From NCBI RefSeq assembly GCF_016793595.1, contig NZ_JAEULY010000002.1, positions 124,001-188,000 on the forward strand: a stretch of 64,000 nt of DNA. Direction: 5' to 3'. Every line of letters begins with the position of its first letter. The stretch's first letter is position 1. This document shows, one piece after another, positions 1 through 8,951 of the stretch. Under the pieces are notes generated by a model, which saw only the letters and a list, made by a program, of their open reading frames with translations, did no database searches and was not told where the DNA came from. A program made the position numbers and the translations under genes. Source of the DNA: Phreatobacter sp. Lineage in GTDB: Bacteria; Pseudomonadota; Alphaproteobacteria; Rhizobiales; Phreatobacteraceae.

Positions 1-1
1 C

Positions 2-412
2 AATCTGGTCGAGCGCGCCACACAGCAATGGGGCCATCCGAGCGCCTATATCCTCGGACAGGAGGGTTCGGGCGCCTTCATCGCCGGCCTTCGCTATGGC
101 GAGGGCATGCTCTACACGAAGAATGGCAACGATTCCAAAGTGTTCTGGCAAGGCCCCTCGCTTGGTTTCGATTTCGGCGGCGACGGTGCGCGGACCATGA
201 TGCTGGCCTATCGCGTGCGCGGGGTGGAAGATCTGGAGCGGCGTTTCGTCGGCATCGACGGCTCCGCCTATCTGGTGGGCGGCCTCGGCATGACGGCGCT
301 CGGGTCCGGCAACATGCTGGTCGTTCCAATCCGCACCGGTGTCGGCGCCCGCCTCGGCGTCAATGGCGGCTACCTGAAGTTCACGGGGCGGCCGACCTGG
401 AACCCCTTCTGA
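2..412 (+). CDS. eipA: EipA-like periplasmic protein (DUF1134), 5' truncated by window edge
   Basis: Only the C-terminal 136 residues are in the window; the frame is open from base 2 and the start lies upstream. The segment with YILGQEGSGAF near the left edge, Gly-rich stretches in the middle, and the ending GRPTWNPF is typical of the DUF1134 family. The characterised member is EipA of Brucella abortus, a small periplasmic beta-barrel protein important for envelope integrity. Known from the family: eipA is widespread in Alphaproteobacteria. The gene is followed by a GC-rich hairpin at 462-485. I see no frameshift. The identification rests on family resemblance of the visible part only. Confidence 0.85.
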   Translation, partial: NLVERATQQWGHPSAYILGQEGSGAFIAGLRYGEGMLYTKNGNDSKVFWQGPSLGFDFGGDGARTMMLAYRVRGVEDLERRFVGIDGSAYLVGGLGMTALGSGNMLVVPIRTGVGARLGVNGGYLKFTGRPTWNPF

Positions 413-461
413 TCCCGGTGCCGTTTGGCTGAAACGCTGGTGCTTCACGACAGGCCTTGAG

Positions 462-485
462 CGGCCGCGGCACTATCCGCGGCCG
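462..485 (+). terminator. GC-rich hairpin after eipA
   Basis: Perfect 9-bp inverted repeat cggccgcgg / ccgcggccg with a 6-nt loop, about 50 bp after the eipA stop. There is no T-run, so it is at best a weak or Rho-assisted terminator. It lies just before the chosen start of the next gene, which argues against an upstream start at 457. Confidence 0.4.
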
Positions 486-492
486 TTCGCGC

Positions 493-1941
493 ATGGCAGA
501 ACAGGACATCGCATTCGGCGCCCATCCGGAGGGGAGTGGCACGGTCGTGACGATCGAGACCGCCATGGTCTTCGCACTGGGCTTCCTGACGGCGGCGCTC
601 CTGTCGCTCGCCTTCATGGGTGCTGTGTGGCGCCGCGCGGTGCGGCTGACGACGCGGCGGGTCGAGAGTGCGATTCCGCTCTCCATGGCCGAGATCAAGG
701 CCGACAAGGATCAGCTTAGGGCCGACTATGCGCTGGCGGTCAGGCGCGTCGAGATCGAGGCGGAGAAACTGCGCGAGGCCGCCAACGGCCATGTCGTGGA
801 GATCGCTCGCCGCAACGAGCGCATTCGCGACCTCGGCAACGAGCTCGATGCCCGCGCGGCGCGCATCGCCGGTCTGGAAAATGCAAAGGCGGGCGGCGAG
901 GATATGCTGAGGGCGTCCGAAGCGACCGTTGCGGAACTGCGCGCCGGCCTGAAGGAGAGCGGCGAGACGCTCGCCGCGCGCGAGGCGGCCTTCGCCGGGC
1001 TCTCCGCGGAGCACAACGCCAGGCTGGCGGAGAATGACGCGCAGCGCGTCGAGATCGTCGCCCTGAGGACACAGGTCGACAACCTGAAGAACCAGACCGC
1101 CCAGCTTGGCGCGAGCCTCGCCTCGGCCGAGGCGGATCTCGTCGGTCACAGGCAGTCCTTCGCCGAGGCATCGAACCTTCTGACCGGCGAACGTCAGCGA
1201 ATTGCCGATGTGCAGGCGAGTTTGAAGAGGGAGACGGAGCTGACGCAGGTTCTGCGCAGCGAGATCGCCGAGATGCGCAAGACGCTCGCCGAAACGGCCA
1301 CGCTGCTGTCCGGCGAGCGGCGGCGGAACGCCGACTTGCAGGGCGAGGTCAAGTCGGTAGGCAGCAAACTCACTGCGGAGACGAAGCGCGCCGAGAAGCT
1401 GCAGGGCGAGGCCGCGGGGCTCAAGGCGGCGACGGCCGAGGCGATCGACAAGGCCGAGCGGGAGCAGCAGGCGCGCGATGCCGCCGAGCGCGCGGGCGCG
1501 CGCGTGGAGGCCGACCGGGATCGCCTGAAAACCGAGATATCGGCGCTGAAACAGTCGAGCGCGGAGACGAGCCGGACGCTCCAGATCGCGGCCGAGACCG
1601 CCAAGGCCGAGAAGATGGTGCTGGAGGGCTCGCTCGCGCAGGCGCGCGAAGACCGCACCCGCATCCAGAGGGAGGTGTCCGTCCTCGCGCGCGCGGCCGA
1701 GGGCGCCGCCGCGCGCGACGGCAAGGAGGCCCGCGCGCTCGGCGAGCGGATCGACCAGATCGCCATCGACGTCGCGCGCGTGACCGCCGTGCTCGAAGGG
1801 CCGGGCTCGCGGATCGAGGAAATCCTCGACAGCTACCAGGGCGCGCCGGGCAGCGGGCGCAAACGCCCTGCCGACCTGCCGCTCGCCGACCGCATCCGCG
1901 CGGTCCTCGACGCGTCGCGCCGCAACGAGGCGGCCGAATAG
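493..1941 (+). CDS. membrane-anchored coiled-coil protein
   Basis: 482 residues. One transmembrane helix lies near residues 20-43 (ETAMVFALGFLTAALLSLAF), followed by a basic stop-transfer RRAVRLTTRR. The rest, about 420 residues, is an Ala/Glu/Arg-rich heptad coiled coil, so most of the protein should be a rod on the cytoplasmic side. The segment PLSMAEIKADKDQLRADYA just after the membrane recalls a conserved uncharacterised Rhizobiales family. I chose the start at 493 rather than the in-frame ATG at 457 because the hairpin at 462-485 would otherwise be inside the coding region and the added residues are low-quality. Function unknown; a scaffolding or envelope-spanning role is only inference. 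Confidence 0.75.
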   Translation: MAEQDIAFGAHPEGSGTVVTIETAMVFALGFLTAALLSLAFMGAVWRRAVRLTTRRVESAIPLSMAEIKADKDQLRADYALAVRRVEIEAEKLREAANGHVVEIARRNERIRDLGNELDARAARIAGLENAKAGGEDMLRASEATVAELRAGLKESGETLAAREAAFAGLSAEHNARLAENDAQRVEIVALRTQVDNLKNQTAQLGASLASAEADLVGHRQSFAEASNLLTGERQRIADVQASLKRETELTQVLRSEIAEMRKTLAETATLLSGERRRNADLQGEVKSVGSKLTAETKRAEKLQGEAAGLKAATAEAIDKAEREQQARDAAERAGARVEADRDRLKTEISALKQSSAETSRTLQIAAETAKAEKMVLEGSLAQAREDRTRIQREVSVLARAAEGAAARDGKEARALGERIDQIAIDVARVTAVLEGPGSRIEEILDSYQGAPGSGRKRPADLPLADRIRAVLDASRRNEAAE

Positions 1942-2006
1942 CCTGCTGACAGTCTGCTGCCCGCCGCTGGCTATCCTCCGGTTTCGACGGATGCTGGAGG
2001 ACAGGC

Positions 2007-2687
2007 GTGGCGGCAGATGTGGCGATACGGCTCTATTCCGGCCCCTTGAGCATGTTCGGCGCCAAGGCCGAGATCGCGCTCGCCGAGAAGGGCATTCTCT
2101 TCGAACTGGTGATGGTGCCGTTCACGATGGCGCGGCTCTACGAGCCGAAGCACCCGGAGGTGCTACGGATCAACCCGAAGCGCCAGGTGCCAGTGCTGAT
2201 CCATGGCGGCCTCGAGATTGCCGATTCCACGCAGATCTTCGAATATCTGGAAGACCTGCGACCGGACCCGCCGCTCTGGCCGCGCTCGGTCGAGGTGCGC
2301 GCGCGGGCGCGACAGATCGAGATGCTGTCGGACGAGGTCTATTTCCCCCACATCGTCAGACTGTTCGGCCTTCAGGATGCGCCGGCCGATCCGGTCACGA
2401 TCGCAGCCAGGGAGGGCGCCGCAGCCTTCTACGACCGACTGGAGGCGGCGATCGGCGACAAGGCCCATCTTGCCGGCGATTTCAGCTATGCCGACATAGC
2501 CTTCTACATGGCACAGACTTTCGGTGAGCGCATGGGCGCGCCCATCGGTGCGGGCTGCCCGCGGCTACTCGCTTGGCGCGGCCGGATGGGCGGGCGGCCT
2601 GCGGTTCGCAAGGTCGCCGGTGCGATGGGGCGCTATCTCGTCGGCGAGGGCCGGACCTTGCCGGCATTCCTCGCTGCCTTGACGTGA
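2007..2687 (+). CDS. glutathione S-transferase family protein
   Basis: 226 residues with a GTG start preceded by GGAGG six bases upstream. The N-terminal thioredoxin-like domain starts IRLYSGPLSMFGAKAEIAL and contains the cis-Pro segment RQVPVLIHGG and the glutathione gamma-Glu contact motif ADSTQIFEYLE. The C-terminal half is all-helical, ending near 217. The catalytic position of the first helix carries Ser/Phe rather than Cys, so a Ser-type GST is likely. Substrate unknown. It stands alone on the plus strand, facing the DUF1127 gene, with a terminator between them. Confidence 0.85.
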   Translation: MAADVAIRLYSGPLSMFGAKAEIALAEKGILFELVMVPFTMARLYEPKHPEVLRINPKRQVPVLIHGGLEIADSTQIFEYLEDLRPDPPLWPRSVEVRARARQIEMLSDEVYFPHIVRLFGLQDAPADPVTIAAREGAAAFYDRLEAAIGDKAHLAGDFSYADIAFYMAQTFGERMGAPIGAGCPRLLAWRGRMGGRPAVRKVAGAMGRYLVGEGRTLPAFLAALT

Positions 2688-2699
2688 GGCACCGGCAGG

Positions 2700-2741
2700 A
2701 AAACGCCCCGTCCGCGACAGGGGGGAAGCGCGGACAGGGCG
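2700..2741 (-). terminator. Rho-independent terminator of the DUF1127 gene
   Basis: Stem of cgccccgtccgcg (2704-2716) with cgcggacagggcg (2729-2741), one mismatch. Read on the minus strand the stem is followed by a short T-run (TTTT). It lies 30 bp past the stop of the minus-strand DUF1127 gene, and also just after the plus-strand GST gene. Confidence 0.75.
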
Positions 2742-2770
2742 TGGCGACGGCCGGACCCGCTGGCCGCCGA

Positions 2771-2986
2771 TCAGTAGCCGACGCGGCCGAACTGGACGAT
2801 CCGCTCGATCTCCGAGCGCTCGATGCCGATGTCGCGCAGCGATTCCGGGCTGAGCGCGCGGAGTTCGTTCATGCTGCGGCGCACGCGGAAATGGTTGCGC
2901 ACTGCGTCGACGAGGCCGGCGAAACCAGCGGCAATGCCGGTCGAGGCGAGCGGGGCGGGGGTGGCCGAAGAGGTCAGGTAGGTCAT
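2771..2986 (-). CDS. DUF1127 domain micro-protein
   Basis: 71 residues. The start is the ATG at 2986, preceded by GGAG; a longer frame exists but adds a Pro/Arg-rich stretch with no ribosome site. The C-terminal part ELRALSPESLRDIGIERSEI is the DUF1127 (YjiS-like) signature, an Arg-rich helix pair with L-x-x-L-x-x-x-x-L-x-D-I-G. Small DUF1127 proteins in Agrobacterium and Rhodobacter affect phosphate/carbon metabolism and RNA turnover (established for those relatives); the role here is unknown. Own terminator downstream at 2700-2741. Confidence 0.85.
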   Translation of the reverse strand: MTYLTSSATPAPLASTGIAAGFAGLVDAVRNHFRVRRSMNELRALSPESLRDIGIERSEIERIVQFGRVGY

Positions 2987-3337
2987 GGGAATGCTCCAAC
3001 GATTGAAAGGGCGAACCGGGGCCGCCGAAGGCTTGGGGCGGCTGTTTCGCAGTGTTGGTCGCATTCATTCGTGACGATGTTCGGAACGCTTTCATCAAAA
3101 TAATTGAACGCGCGGATCAATCGTTACAGCTGTGTTTCGACTGTTTCGATCTTGGGGCTTTCTTGTGTCATCTATTGCGCGCAAGGCCGGTTCGAGGCCT
3201 GTTCGTTGCCAGAAAGTAAAGGTGGCGCGCGTTTGCGGCGCAACAGCTATGCTGCATCGCAGCAACTAGGCATGACTGAAAAAGCGACAGAAGGCGCTTT
3301 CGGCATGCTCGGCGGGTCGAATCGCCGCCGCGCGCGC
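2987..3337. other. 351-bp intergenic region between phaZ-like gene and DUF1127 gene
   Basis: This region is more AT-rich than its surroundings. It should hold the promoter of the minus-strand DUF1127 gene on its left side and the end of the phaZ-like transcript on its right. It contains a CTGC-N3-GCAG motif at 3252-3262, which matches the core reported for PhaR sites, and a terminator-like hairpin at 3279-3300. No convincing small gene was seen. Confidence 0.5.
3279..3300 (-). terminator. putative terminator after phaZ-like gene
   Basis: On the minus strand AAAGCG pairs with CGCTTT across a 10-nt loop and is followed by T's, about 40 bp beyond the stop of the depolymerase gene. The stem is short, so efficiency is uncertain. 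Confidence 0.5.
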
Positions 3338-4177
3338 TCAGTCCTCGCCCAGAAATGCCTCGGCGATGGCCGCCGAGCGCTCCGGATCCGTCACCACGAA
3401 GAGGTGCCCGTCATCGACCAGATGCAGGCGCGCGTTCGGGATGAAGGTCGCCAGCATCTGGGCGTTGATCACCGGGATCAGCGGATCGTCGGTGCCCGAC
3501 AAAACGAGCGTCTTCTGCGGCAGCATCCAGAGCCAGGGCAGGCTGGTCCAGCCGATCATGGCGAGGAGCTGCAGCGTGTAGCCGTACTGGGTCGAGCCCT
3601 TCATCGCGGCGGCGTGACGGTTGATCAGCGTCGGGTCCTTGCGGAAGGCGCCGCCATAGATCTCCGAGGCGATCTCACGCATGTAGCCCTTGTCGGTGTA
3701 GCGGCGCGGGCTCGCCATCTTCATCAGAACGTTCGGCGCGCCGGGCACCATGATCGCGCCGGGAGAGGTCGCGACGAGGATCAGCCGGCGGCACACTTTC
3801 GGGAACTGGAAGGCGAATTGCTGGGCCGCGCCGCCGCCCCAGGAGACACCGGAGACGTCGATCTCGCCGTGATATCCGAGCTGGCGCATCAGGTCGTGGG
3901 CCAGCTGGGCGAGCGTCGAGGGCCGATAGGGCAGCATGGGAGCCGGCGAGCCGCCGATGCCCGGCACGTCGAAGATGACCGCCTCGGTGTGTTCCAGCGC
4001 TTCGAAGAACGGCGCGGCGAGTTCGAGATTCGCGCCGATGCCGTTGAACATCAGCAGCGGTGGGCGGCTGCCGTCGCCCCTTCTGATGCCGACCCGCAGC
4101 AGCTGGCCGCCGACATCGACCATGCGGATGTCGAAGGAGGGCGATGTTTCATGGGATGCGGTGGCGGCAGTGATCAC
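3338..4177 (-). CDS. phaZ: intracellular poly(3-hydroxyalkanoate) depolymerase-like alpha/beta hydrolase
   Basis: 279 residues from the GTG at 4177, which has AAGGAG eight bases upstream; an ATG at 4231 is in frame but has no such site. Alpha/beta hydrolase fold: oxyanion region LLMFNGIGANLEL, nucleophile elbow GVSWGGG (Ser), acid in LSGTDDPLIP, and His in DDGHLFV. This pattern matches the PhaZ intracellular depolymerases of the Pseudomonas type, which break PHA inside the granule. Placement downstream of and co-oriented with phaC (about 100 bp gap) supports a role in mobilising the polymer. It could instead act on another ester. Confidence 0.75.
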   Translation of the reverse strand: MITAATASHETSPSFDIRMVDVGGQLLRVGIRRGDGSRPPLLMFNGIGANLELAAPFFEALEHTEAVIFDVPGIGGSPAPMLPYRPSTLAQLAHDLMRQLGYHGEIDVSGVSWGGGAAQQFAFQFPKVCRRLILVATSPGAIMVPGAPNVLMKMASPRRYTDKGYMREIASEIYGGAFRKDPTLINRHAAAMKGSTQYGYTLQLLAMIGWTSLPWLWMLPQKTLVLSGTDDPLIPVINAQMLATFIPNARLHLVDDGHLFVVTDPERSAAIAEAFLGED

Positions 4178-4283
4178 ATCCGGCTCCTTGGCGCGATGGT
4201 GCAATGTGCGGGGAAACGACCGATTCGGCATCCCCGCTATCCGGCCGAGGCATCAGGCACGGTTTTCGGCGGCGGTCTTCGCA

Positions 4284-6101
4284 TCACGGCTCGAAGACAT
4301 AGGTGCCCGGCGCGGGGCCCAGCGGCTTGTATTTGGCATTTCCCGCCGTTTTCGGGGCCGGAATCTCCTTCACCGAGCGCTCCTTCAGCCACTCCGCCCA
4401 GTTTAGCCACCAGGAGTCAGCGTGCTTCGTAGCCGTCTTGGTCCAGGCGTCGGCGTCGGCCTCCTTCGCCTTCGCCGTGACATACCAGGCCTTGGGGTTG
4501 CCGGGCGGGTTCAGGAGGCTTTGCAGGTGTCCCGAATTCGACAGCACGAACTGGGTGTCCGGGCCGTAGATGCGCGCCGTCTGGTAGACCGCCTTCCAGG
4601 GCGTGATGTGGTCCGTCGTACCGGCGATGACATAGGTGTCCGCCTTGATCTTGCGCATATCGAGCGGCACGCCGGAGATCGACAACTTGTTCGGGTTCAC
4701 GAACGGATTGGTGAAGATCAGGTCGAGGAAGTCGCCGTGCAGGCGGGCCGGCAGGCGTGTCGTGTCGGCGTTCCAGTAGAGGATGTCGAAGGCCGGCGGC
4801 TGGTTGCCCATCAGGTAATTGTTGACCCAGTAGTTCCAGACGAGGTCGTTCGGGCGCATCCATGCGAACATCTTGGCAAGTTCCGACCCGTCGAGCACGC
4901 CGCGGGTCGCCGACATCTGTTTTGCGGCAAGCACCGTCTCGGGCGTGACGAGCGCGGCCATGTCGCTCTCCGATTCCGCCTCGGTGTCGAGCACGCAGAC
5001 CGCGAGGATAACGCTGGCGAGCTTGTCCTCGCCCTTGCCGGCGAGCCAGGCCGCGTAGGCCGAGGTGGTGATGCCCCCCGAGCAGGAGCCCATGATGTTG
5101 ATCTTGTCCTCGCCGGATATGGCGCGGGCCGCGTCCACCGCCTCGTCGAGCGCGTGGATATAGCTGTCGAGACCCCAGTCGCGGTGGCGCGCGGTCGGGT
5201 TCCGCCACGAGATGCAATAGGGCTGGATGCCGTTCGCGAGCAGGAAGCGGATCATGCTCTTGTTGGGCGCGAGGTCGACCGAATAGTACTTGTTGATCTG
5301 CGGCGGGACGAGCACGAAGGGCCGCGCCCAGACTTTCTCGGTGGTCGGCGTATAGACGACCAGCTCGACCAGTTCGTTCTTGAAGACCACCGTTCCGGGT
5401 GTGTTGGCGAGGTTCTCGCCAACCTTGAATTTCGACATGTCGACCTGGCTCGGCAGGCCGCCGTTCTTGGCGAGGTCGGAGAGGTAGTTCTTCATGCCTT
5501 CGACAAGGCTGGCGCCCTTGCTGTCGATCGCCTGCTTGAGAGCCAGCGGATTGCCGACCAGCGTGTTCGAGGGCGCCATGGCGTCGACGAAGATGGAGGT
5601 GACGAGACGCGCGCGGGCGGCGTCCTTGCCTTCAAGGCCGGTCTTCTCGACGGCTTCCTGCACGGTTTTCGCCCAGGCCGTGTAGGACTGCATCAGGGCC
5701 TTGTGGAAGCGGTTCTCGTTCCAGGCCGGATGGGCGAAGCGCTTGTCCTTGGCATCGGGCTCGACCTCGGACTGGCCGGTGACGATCCGGCCCATCTCCT
5801 TCATGAAATCCATCCACTGCTGCGCGACGATCTGCGGCTGCGCCGCCAGCGCCCCGAGCACGGTGCGCGCGCCCTGCATCAGATCCTCGGTTCGCATGCC
5901 GATCAGCGGGTTCAATGCCAGCGTGTTCTGCGCGGCTTCCTCGGCGATCTGCTGGGCGAGCGGCGTCGAGGGCCTGGCCGGTTCGGGCGTCGCCTCGCCG
6001 ATCGGGTCGTGCTTTCCGGACTGCTTCTTCGCATCCGGGCGACCCGCAGCCGGCGTCTTGCGCGTGGCCTTCGGGGGTGTGCCCGCGTCGCGGCGTGCCA
6101 T
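4284..6101 (-). CDS. phaC: class I poly(3-hydroxyalkanoate) synthase PhaC
   Basis: 605 residues. The start at 6101 has GGGAG upstream; an open extension to 6290 is rejected because it overlaps the divergent gene. The N-terminal ~60 residues are Lys/Ala/Pro-rich and disordered. The catalytic domain carries the lipase-like box GSCSGG with Cys340 as nucleophile, the Asp in AGTTDHITPWK and the His in SNSGHLQSLLNPPG. This is the full Cys-Asp-His triad of PHA synthases, which polymerise 3-hydroxyacyl-CoA on the granule surface. Length fits class I (about 590). No phaA, phaB or phaR is adjacent. It is divergent from the wax-ester synthase gene and upstream of the phaZ-like gene. Confidence 0.95.
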   Translation of the reverse strand: MARRDAGTPPKATRKTPAAGRPDAKKQSGKHDPIGEATPEPARPSTPLAQQIAEEAAQNTLALNPLIGMRTEDLMQGARTVLGALAAQPQIVAQQWMDFMKEMGRIVTGQSEVEPDAKDKRFAHPAWNENRFHKALMQSYTAWAKTVQEAVEKTGLEGKDAARARLVTSIFVDAMAPSNTLVGNPLALKQAIDSKGASLVEGMKNYLSDLAKNGGLPSQVDMSKFKVGENLANTPGTVVFKNELVELVVYTPTTEKVWARPFVLVPPQINKYYSVDLAPNKSMIRFLLANGIQPYCISWRNPTARHRDWGLDSYIHALDEAVDAARAISGEDKINIMGSCSGGITTSAYAAWLAGKGEDKLASVILAVCVLDTEAESESDMAALVTPETVLAAKQMSATRGVLDGSELAKMFAWMRPNDLVWNYWVNNYLMGNQPPAFDILYWNADTTRLPARLHGDFLDLIFTNPFVNPNKLSISGVPLDMRKIKADTYVIAGTTDHITPWKAVYQTARIYGPDTQFVLSNSGHLQSLLNPPGNPKAWYVTAKAKEADADAWTKTATKHADSWWLNWAEWLKERSVKEIPAPKTAGNAKYKPLGPAPGTYVFEP

Positions 6102-6270
6102 GGCGTTCTCCCTTGGAAGTGCTTGTCGTTGGGTCAAGACTAGTTCCGGGCAGCGCTTCCGTTCAAGCGTCCCGCAACCGTCTTCGGGCTTGCGGGTCGC
6201 GGCGCGCCGTCCTTCAATGGGAAGAAGGCCCGCCAGAGGCCGCGCCGGACTGGTGCGAGGGAGAACCGCC

Positions 6271-7971
6271 ATGAAGCAGCTCAGCGGCATCGACGCGACG
6301 TTTCTCTACATGGAGACGCCGGAAACGCCGATGCACGTGGCGGGGCTGACGCTCTACGATCCGCCAAGGGCGATGACGGGTTCGTTCTACGAGCATTTCC
6401 GGACGTTCTTCGCCTCGCGCGTCCACCTCATCCCGATCTTCGGCAAGAAGCTGGCGCGTTCGGTCTTCGATCTCGACCATCCCGGCTGGGTCGATGCCGG
6501 CGAAATCGATCTCGACTATCACATCCGCCATGCCCGGCTGCCGAAGCCCGGCGCCTTCGCGCAGCTGGAGGCGATGATCGGCGACCTGCACTCGGTGGTG
6601 CTCGATCGTTCGCGGCCGCTCTGGCAGTTCACCGTGATCGACGGGCTCGCGGACGGGCGGCTGGCGCTCTATTCCAAGGTCCACCACGCGGCCGTGGACG
6701 GCGGCGCGGGCATGGTCATCACCAAGGCGCTCTACGACGTGACGGAGACGCCGCGCGATGTCGGGCCGGCGCCCGCGCCGAAGCCCAAGGCGGCGAGGCC
6801 GAGCGTGGAGCAGCGCGCCATCGTCGGGCTCAACGACCTGATGGCCAACATGATCCGCCAGCACATCACGGTGATGACCGCGGGCGCGAAGCTGATGGGC
6901 TCGCTGGCGAGCGCGCTCATTCCCGGCGCGTCGAAGGGCGAGGAGAAGGTCGCCGGGGCGCCGGCCATTCCGAACCTCGTGCCGCCAAAGACGCCGTTCA
7001 ACGTGACGATCACCGGGCAGCGATCCTATGCGGCGCGGTCGGTGCCGCTGGACGAGGCGAAGCTCGTCGCCAGGGCGACCGGCACCAAGCTCAACGACGT
7101 GGTCATGGCGATCTGCGCCGCCGCGCTCCGGACCTATCTCCTTGCCAAGAAGAAGCTGCCGAAGACGCCGCTGATCGCCTTCGTGCCGATCTCGCTGCGC
7201 GAGGCCGGCAATACCGACATCAACAATCAGGTCTTCGGCATGAACTGTCCGCTGGCCACCGATGTCGCTGACCCGCTGGAGCGGCTCCTGTCGATCCAGA
7301 AGACCTCCAGCACGTCGAAGTCGATGGCCGGCGCCACCAAGGACGCCGCGCCGAAGGATTTCACGCTGATCGGCGCGCCGATGCTGCTGCCCGGGCTGAT
7401 GCAACTGCTCGGCAAGTCGGGCCTCGCCGACATGGTGCCGATGGGCGTCAATGTCGTGATCTCGAACACGCAGGGGCCGCCATTCCCGCTCTACTGCGCG
7501 GGGGCGAAGGTGACGGCGCTCTATCCCGTCTCGATCCCGACCCATGGCGTCGGGCTCAATCTCACGGTGCAGAGCTATATGAACGCGCTCGACTTCGGCC
7601 TGACCGCCGACCGCAAGGCCGTTCCGGACGTCGCCGACCTCGCCGACGGGCTCAAACCCGCGCTGGACGAGCTGGTCGCGGCCGTGAAGGCGAAAATGCC
7701 GGCGGGCGCGGCTTCGGAGGCGAAGGCGAGCAAGGGCGCGGCGGCCATACCGGCGAAGGCCCAACCGGCAAAGACCGGGTCGAAGGCCGGGGCCGCTGCC
7801 AAGGGCGGCGCGCCGGCCGCCAAGAAACCGGCGGCGAAGACCAAGGACCGGCCTGCCAAGGCCAAGCCTTCCGCTGTCAAGCCTTCCGCTGCCAAACCCG
7901 CCACCGCCAGGGCTCCGGCGGCGAAGGCTCCGGCGGCGAAGGCGGCGCGCAGCCGGACGGCGGCCCGATAG
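6271..7971 (+). CDS. wax ester synthase/diacylglycerol acyltransferase with Lys/Ala/Pro-rich tail
   Basis: 566 residues; start ATG 6271 with GAGGGA upstream. The N-terminal motif LSGIDATFLYMETPETPMHVAGL and the catalytic HHAAVDG (His138, His139, Asp143) define the bacterial WS/DGAT family, which transfers acyl groups from acyl-CoA to fatty alcohols or diacylglycerol. The family-typical region VVISNTQGPPFPLYCAGA is also intact. The core ends near residue 470, the usual family length. A further ~95 residues consist of AKKPAAK/AKAPAAK-type repeats, like the DNA- and granule-associated tail of PhaF or histone H1. It is divergent from phaC across 169 bp, suggesting joint control of neutral-lipid and PHA storage. 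Confidence 0.93.
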   Translation: MKQLSGIDATFLYMETPETPMHVAGLTLYDPPRAMTGSFYEHFRTFFASRVHLIPIFGKKLARSVFDLDHPGWVDAGEIDLDYHIRHARLPKPGAFAQLEAMIGDLHSVVLDRSRPLWQFTVIDGLADGRLALYSKVHHAAVDGGAGMVITKALYDVTETPRDVGPAPAPKPKAARPSVEQRAIVGLNDLMANMIRQHITVMTAGAKLMGSLASALIPGASKGEEKVAGAPAIPNLVPPKTPFNVTITGQRSYAARSVPLDEAKLVARATGTKLNDVVMAICAAALRTYLLAKKKLPKTPLIAFVPISLREAGNTDINNQVFGMNCPLATDVADPLERLLSIQKTSSTSKSMAGATKDAAPKDFTLIGAPMLLPGLMQLLGKSGLADMVPMGVNVVISNTQGPPFPLYCAGAKVTALYPVSIPTHGVGLNLTVQSYMNALDFGLTADRKAVPDVADLADGLKPALDELVAAVKAKMPAGAASEAKASKGAAAIPAKAQPAKTGSKAGAAAKGGAPAAKKPAAKTKDRPAKAKPSAVKPSAAKPATARAPAAKAPAAKAARSRTAAR

Positions 7972-8068
7972 CGCGGGCCCTACCGCCGGACCGATACCGT
8001 CCCTATGTCAACCGACCGATGACCCTCGCCGGGGGCCTGCTTGCCGGGCGAACGTGGCGGTGGTCTTC

Positions 8069-8096
8069 TGTCGTGCCCGGTTTCGCGGCCGGGCCA
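8069..8096. repeat. short relative of the dispersed palindromic element
   Basis: gtcgtgcccggtttcgcggccgggc resembles one end of the longer palindromic elements at 8952-9038 and 32239-32326. It lies in the leader of the next gene. It may be a degenerate copy. Confidence 0.35.
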
Positions 8097-8144
8097 ACGA
8101 ATCGGGCCTGCCGAGCGGCCAGGGCCACGACTGGAGGAAACAGC

Positions 8145-8921
8145 ATGGCAGCAGCATCGGACCAGCTCGCGCCGCCGTCCACGGCGCTGCTCCTCATGGA
8201 AGGCCGGGCCATCCCGGAACTCGCGGCTTTCGTGGCGGCCTATCCGCTGCTCGCCTCCGCCCCGCGCGGCGACGGCCACCCGGTTCTGGTTCTGCCGGGC
8301 CTGATCACCTCCGACCGGTCGACCGGCCCGCTCCGTTCCTATCTGGCGGGGCAGGGCTATGCAGCCCATGGCTGGGACCTCGGCCGCAATTACGGCCTGC
8401 TGCCGGGTTTCGAACGGCGGATGATCGAGCGCGTCGAGATGCTCAACGACCAGTTTGGCCAGAAGATCAGCCTCGTGGGCTGGAGCCTCGGCGGTATCTA
8501 TGCGCGCCAGCTGGCCAAGGCGATGCCGGATCGCATCCGCCGCGTGGTGACGCTCGGTTCGCCGTTCAACGGCTCACCGCGCGCGACCAATGCCTGGCGG
8601 CTTTATGAATTCACCTCCGGCCACAAAGTCGACGACCGCGACAGCCATATGGGCGGCGCGATCTCGGCTCCGCCGCCGGTGCCGACGACGGCCATCTACA
8701 GCCGCACGGACGGCATCTGCGCCTGGCAGTGCTGCGTGGAGGTCGAGGGGGCTCTCGCCGAGAACATCGAGGTGAAGGGCAGCCATTGCGGCATGGGCCA
8801 CAACCCCTCGGTAGTCTATGCGGTCGCCGACCGGCTCGCCCAGCCCGAGGGCAGCTTCACGAGGTTCGACCGGTCAGGCTGGCGCGGCCTGTTCTACCCG
8901 GAGCCGGTCAAGCACCATTGA
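8145..8921 (+). CDS. alpha/beta hydrolase (lipase/acyltransferase-like)
   Basis: 258 residues; ATG 8145 with TGGAGGA upstream (an in-frame start at 8019 lacks a site). Oxyanion region PVLVLPGLITSD, nucleophile elbow GWSLGGI (Ser), followed by RRVVTLGSPFNG, which is typical of lipases acting on bulky lipids. The acid is probably the Asp in YSRTDGICAW and the His is in KGSHCGMGHN. No signal peptide, so cytoplasmic. It follows the WS/DGAT gene by 173 bp in the same direction, so it may release fatty acids from stored neutral lipid; that role is inference. Confidence 0.8.
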   Translation: MAAASDQLAPPSTALLLMEGRAIPELAAFVAAYPLLASAPRGDGHPVLVLPGLITSDRSTGPLRSYLAGQGYAAHGWDLGRNYGLLPGFERRMIERVEMLNDQFGQKISLVGWSLGGIYARQLAKAMPDRIRRVVTLGSPFNGSPRATNAWRLYEFTSGHKVDDRDSHMGGAISAPPPVPTTAIYSRTDGICAWQCCVEVEGALAENIEVKGSHCGMGHNPSVVYAVADRLAQPEGSFTRFDRSGWRGLFYPEPVKHH

Positions 8922-8951
8922 GGGGTGTTGCCGCATTGCGGCTCGCCGCGC

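Noticed and set aside
3104..4432. A 442-codon plus-strand frame over the phaZ-like gene
   Set aside because: Overlaps a clear alpha/beta hydrolase on the other strand and has no family features.
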